Source: Nanobdellota archaeon | GTDB taxonomy: Archaea; Nanobdellota; Nanobdellia; Pacearchaeales; GW2011-AR1 | Length of the DNA stretch: 5,838 nucleotides | Direction: 5' to 3' | NCBI GenBank assembly: GCA_018825865.1 | Contig: JAHKAF010000096.1 | Coordinates: 1 to 5,838 of the forward strand | Shown here: piece after piece, positions 4,752 through 5,838 of the stretch | Position numbering within the stretch: the first letter of the stretch is position 1 | How the letters are laid out: every line of letters begins with the position of its first letter | Notes under the pieces: generated by a model | What the model was told of the DNA's origin: nothing | The model's database searches: none | Seen by the model: only the letters and a program-made list of their open reading frames with translations | Program-made: the position numbers and the translations under genes

Positions 4752-5639
4752 ATGGAATGTTTTAAGTGCGGGCTTTCTGATTCACGGGTTTTGTTGTTTG
4801 ATGCAATCTCAGATAAAGGGATTGTTAAAATTTGTGAGAATTGTTCTGAAGAGGAAGGGATACCAGTTCTAAGAAAGCCAGGATATAAGAAAGAGCAGAA
4901 GGTTGACCTTTCAAGATTGAGGCAGCCACGGAAGAGGAGGTCGCTTGTTTATGAGAGGCTTTCGAAGATGTCTGGGATTGAGATGAAAGATGAGCCACGA
5001 CAGAATTTGGAGCTTGTTAAGCAGGAAGTTTCTTTGAAAGATATTGTTAACCAGAATTTTAAAGAGAGGGTAAAGAAAGTGCATTTGCCGAAGCCGTATC
5101 TTGTTACGAATTTTCATTGGATTATCATGCGTTCCCGGAGGTTGAAGAAGTTGACTGCAGAGCAACTTGCGGTGGAGATTGGTGAGCCAGAGCTTGCAGT
5201 TAAGATGGCAGAGAAAGGAGTTCTTCCAGAGGATGATAAGAAACTTATAGCTAAGATTGAAAAAAGGCTTGGGGTTAAATTGGTTAAAGATGAATTTAGG
5301 ATGAGAGAGGAACCGATTGAGAGGTTGGTCCAAGGAATTGATTTTGAGTTGGAAGATGTGAAAGTTCCTGAATCTATTGATTTCAAAACTGATGAAACAA
5401 AGACTTTGACTATTTCTGATTTGCAGGAAATGAAACGACGTCGAGAAGAGAAGTTATTAGAGGAAGAACAAGAGAGTTTCAAGGAAGAGATTGTTTTCAA
5501 TGAAGATGCCACAGAAGATATGCCTGAGTTTAAGGTGAAAGAGGAGTTCGGGGGCAAGGAGAAACCAAAGAGGTCTTTTACAGATAAACATAATTTAACA
5601 GATAAGGAGATTGATGACATTCTTTTTGGTAGAGGGTAA
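4752..5639 (+). CDS. MBF1-like zinc-ribbon/HTH transcription factor with long charged tail
   Basis: This is probably a DNA-binding or bridging transcription regulator related to archaeal MBF1, but with 295 residues it is much longer than the roughly 160 usual for MBF1. An N-terminal zinc ribbon uses C3, C6, C28 and C31 (ECFKCG and ICENC). Residues 40-115 form a basic, charged linker with RKPGYKK and RQPRKRR. Residues 122-178 form a Cro/XRE-type HTH (IIMRSRRLKKLTAEQLAVEI, then AVKMAEKGVLPEDDKKL and IEKRLGVKL), the pattern seen in MBF1. The tail (180-295) is strongly acidic with a likely coiled coil near 222-245 and ends in LTDKEIDDILFGRG. The start is ambiguous. ATG 4752 fits a TATA-like box 25 nt upstream and gives the compact MECFKCG beginning. 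TTG 4743, 9 nt earlier, has GGGGAG at a 6-nt spacing. I prefer ATG. DNA targets are unknown. Confidence 0.85.
   Translation: MECFKCGLSDSRVLLFDAISDKGIVKICENCSEEEGIPVLRKPGYKKEQKVDLSRLRQPRKRRSLVYERLSKMSGIEMKDEPRQNLELVKQEVSLKDIVNQNFKERVKKVHLPKPYLVTNFHWIIMRSRRLKKLTAEQLAVEIGEPELAVKMAEKGVLPEDDKKLIAKIEKRLGVKLVKDEFRMREEPIERLVQGIDFELEDVKVPESIDFKTDETKTLTISDLQEMKRRREEKLLEEEQESFKEEIVFNEDATEDMPEFKVKEEFGGKEKPKRSFTDKHNLTDKEIDDILFGRG
5631..5636 (+). promoter_or_regulatory. Shine-Dalgarno site of the last gene
   Basis: AGAGGG lies within the final codons of the zinc-ribbon/HTH gene and ends 4 nt before the ATG at 5641. It supports that start and suggests the two genes share a transcript. Confidence 0.5.
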
Positions 5640-5640
5640 A

Positions 5641-5838
5641 ATGGTTCCATGGGTTATATTTGACGAATCTGATTATGTTGAAAGAGTTATGTATGAAGAA
5701 CCTTCAAAAGAAGATTTAAGACGTAAGAATAATCTTCTTGGAGTTATGAAGATTAGTGGCCAACAAGCAGGAGAAATTGAAGATGCATTATCATTAAACC
5801 AAGTAATCCCAAGATATTTGGTGGAGAGAGATTCTAAA
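5641..5838 (+). CDS. Unidentified protein, 5' part only (66 codons visible)
   Basis: An ATG one nucleotide after the preceding TAA opens a frame that stays open to the end of the window. The visible protein starts MVPWVIFDESDYVERVMYEE and continues with mostly helical, charged sequence (PSKEDLRRKNNLL, GEIEDALSLNQ, PRYLVERDSK). No signal peptide, membrane segment or cysteine is seen, so it is probably soluble and cytoplasmic. I do not recognise a family. Codon use is a little different from the gene before it: there are more A-ending codons such as tta, aga, gga, cca and caa. The AGAGGG site just upstream and the 1-nt gap argue for coupled expression with the zinc-ribbon/HTH gene, which may hint at a shared pathway. 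Confidence 0.7.
   Translation, partial: MVPWVIFDESDYVERVMYEEPSKEDLRRKNNLLGVMKISGQQAGEIEDALSLNQVIPRYLVERDSK

Noticed and set aside
5114..5650. Minus-strand open frame of 178 codons opposite the zinc-ribbon/HTH gene
   Set aside because: It is Ser/Leu/Phe-rich low-complexity sequence with no recognisable domain, as expected when a purine-rich coding strand is read in antisense. The plus-strand frame has clear zinc-ribbon and HTH motifs.

Overview
The window looks archaeal, probably from a small-genome, AT-rich lineage of the DPANN type (Woesearchaeota/Pacearchaeota-like). The lineage is an inference. The archaeal assignment rests on an archaeal/eukaryotic-type peptide chain release factor (aRF1, with NIKS, YxCxxxF and GGQ motifs), an MBF1-like zinc-ribbon/HTH protein, and TATA-like boxes centred about 25 nt upstream of several start codons. 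Such spacing leaves almost no 5' leader, so these genes are probably leaderless. Genes inside operons instead carry GAGGG/GGAG Shine-Dalgarno sequences and have overlaps or gaps of -1 to +1 nt.

Layout. Positions 1-47 hold the 3' tail of an unidentified + strand gene. An 84-residue unknown protein (100-354) follows, then aRF1 (395-1483), each with its own TATA-like box. A 180-nt gap (1484-1663) separates aRF1 from a convergent minus-strand gene (1664-2221) for a membrane-anchored, DUF2334-like polysaccharide deacetylase homologue. This gene diverges from scpB (2272-2811), and one AT-rich element lies exactly midway between the two start codons.

From 2272 to 4698, three + strand genes are packed as an operon: scpB (chromosome segregation), a processive-type family 2 glycosyltransferase of the hyaluronan synthase/NodC/PgaC kind (2811-4040), and a single-pass membrane protein with a probable thioredoxin-like fold lacking the CxxC active site (4042-4698). 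After a 53-nt gap comes a zinc-ribbon plus HTH protein with a long charged C-terminal extension (4752-5639). One nucleotide later an unidentified gene starts (5641) and runs off the end.

How the genes fit together. aRF1, ScpB and the MBF1-like protein are information-processing genes. The glycosyltransferase and the deacetylase-like protein, one on each side of scpB and transcribed from different strands, could both act on a cell-surface polysaccharide; this is inferred from gene families and proximity only. The clearest oddities are an aRF1 that seems to lack the domain-3 mini-domain, a 32-codon open frame directly after its stop, the shared divergent promoter, a T7-A3-G7 tract at the glycosyltransferase/thioredoxin-like junction, and codon use in several genes unlike that of aRF1. 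I see no CRISPR array, insertion sequence, tRNA or rRNA, and no convincing evidence of a complete new defence-type system.
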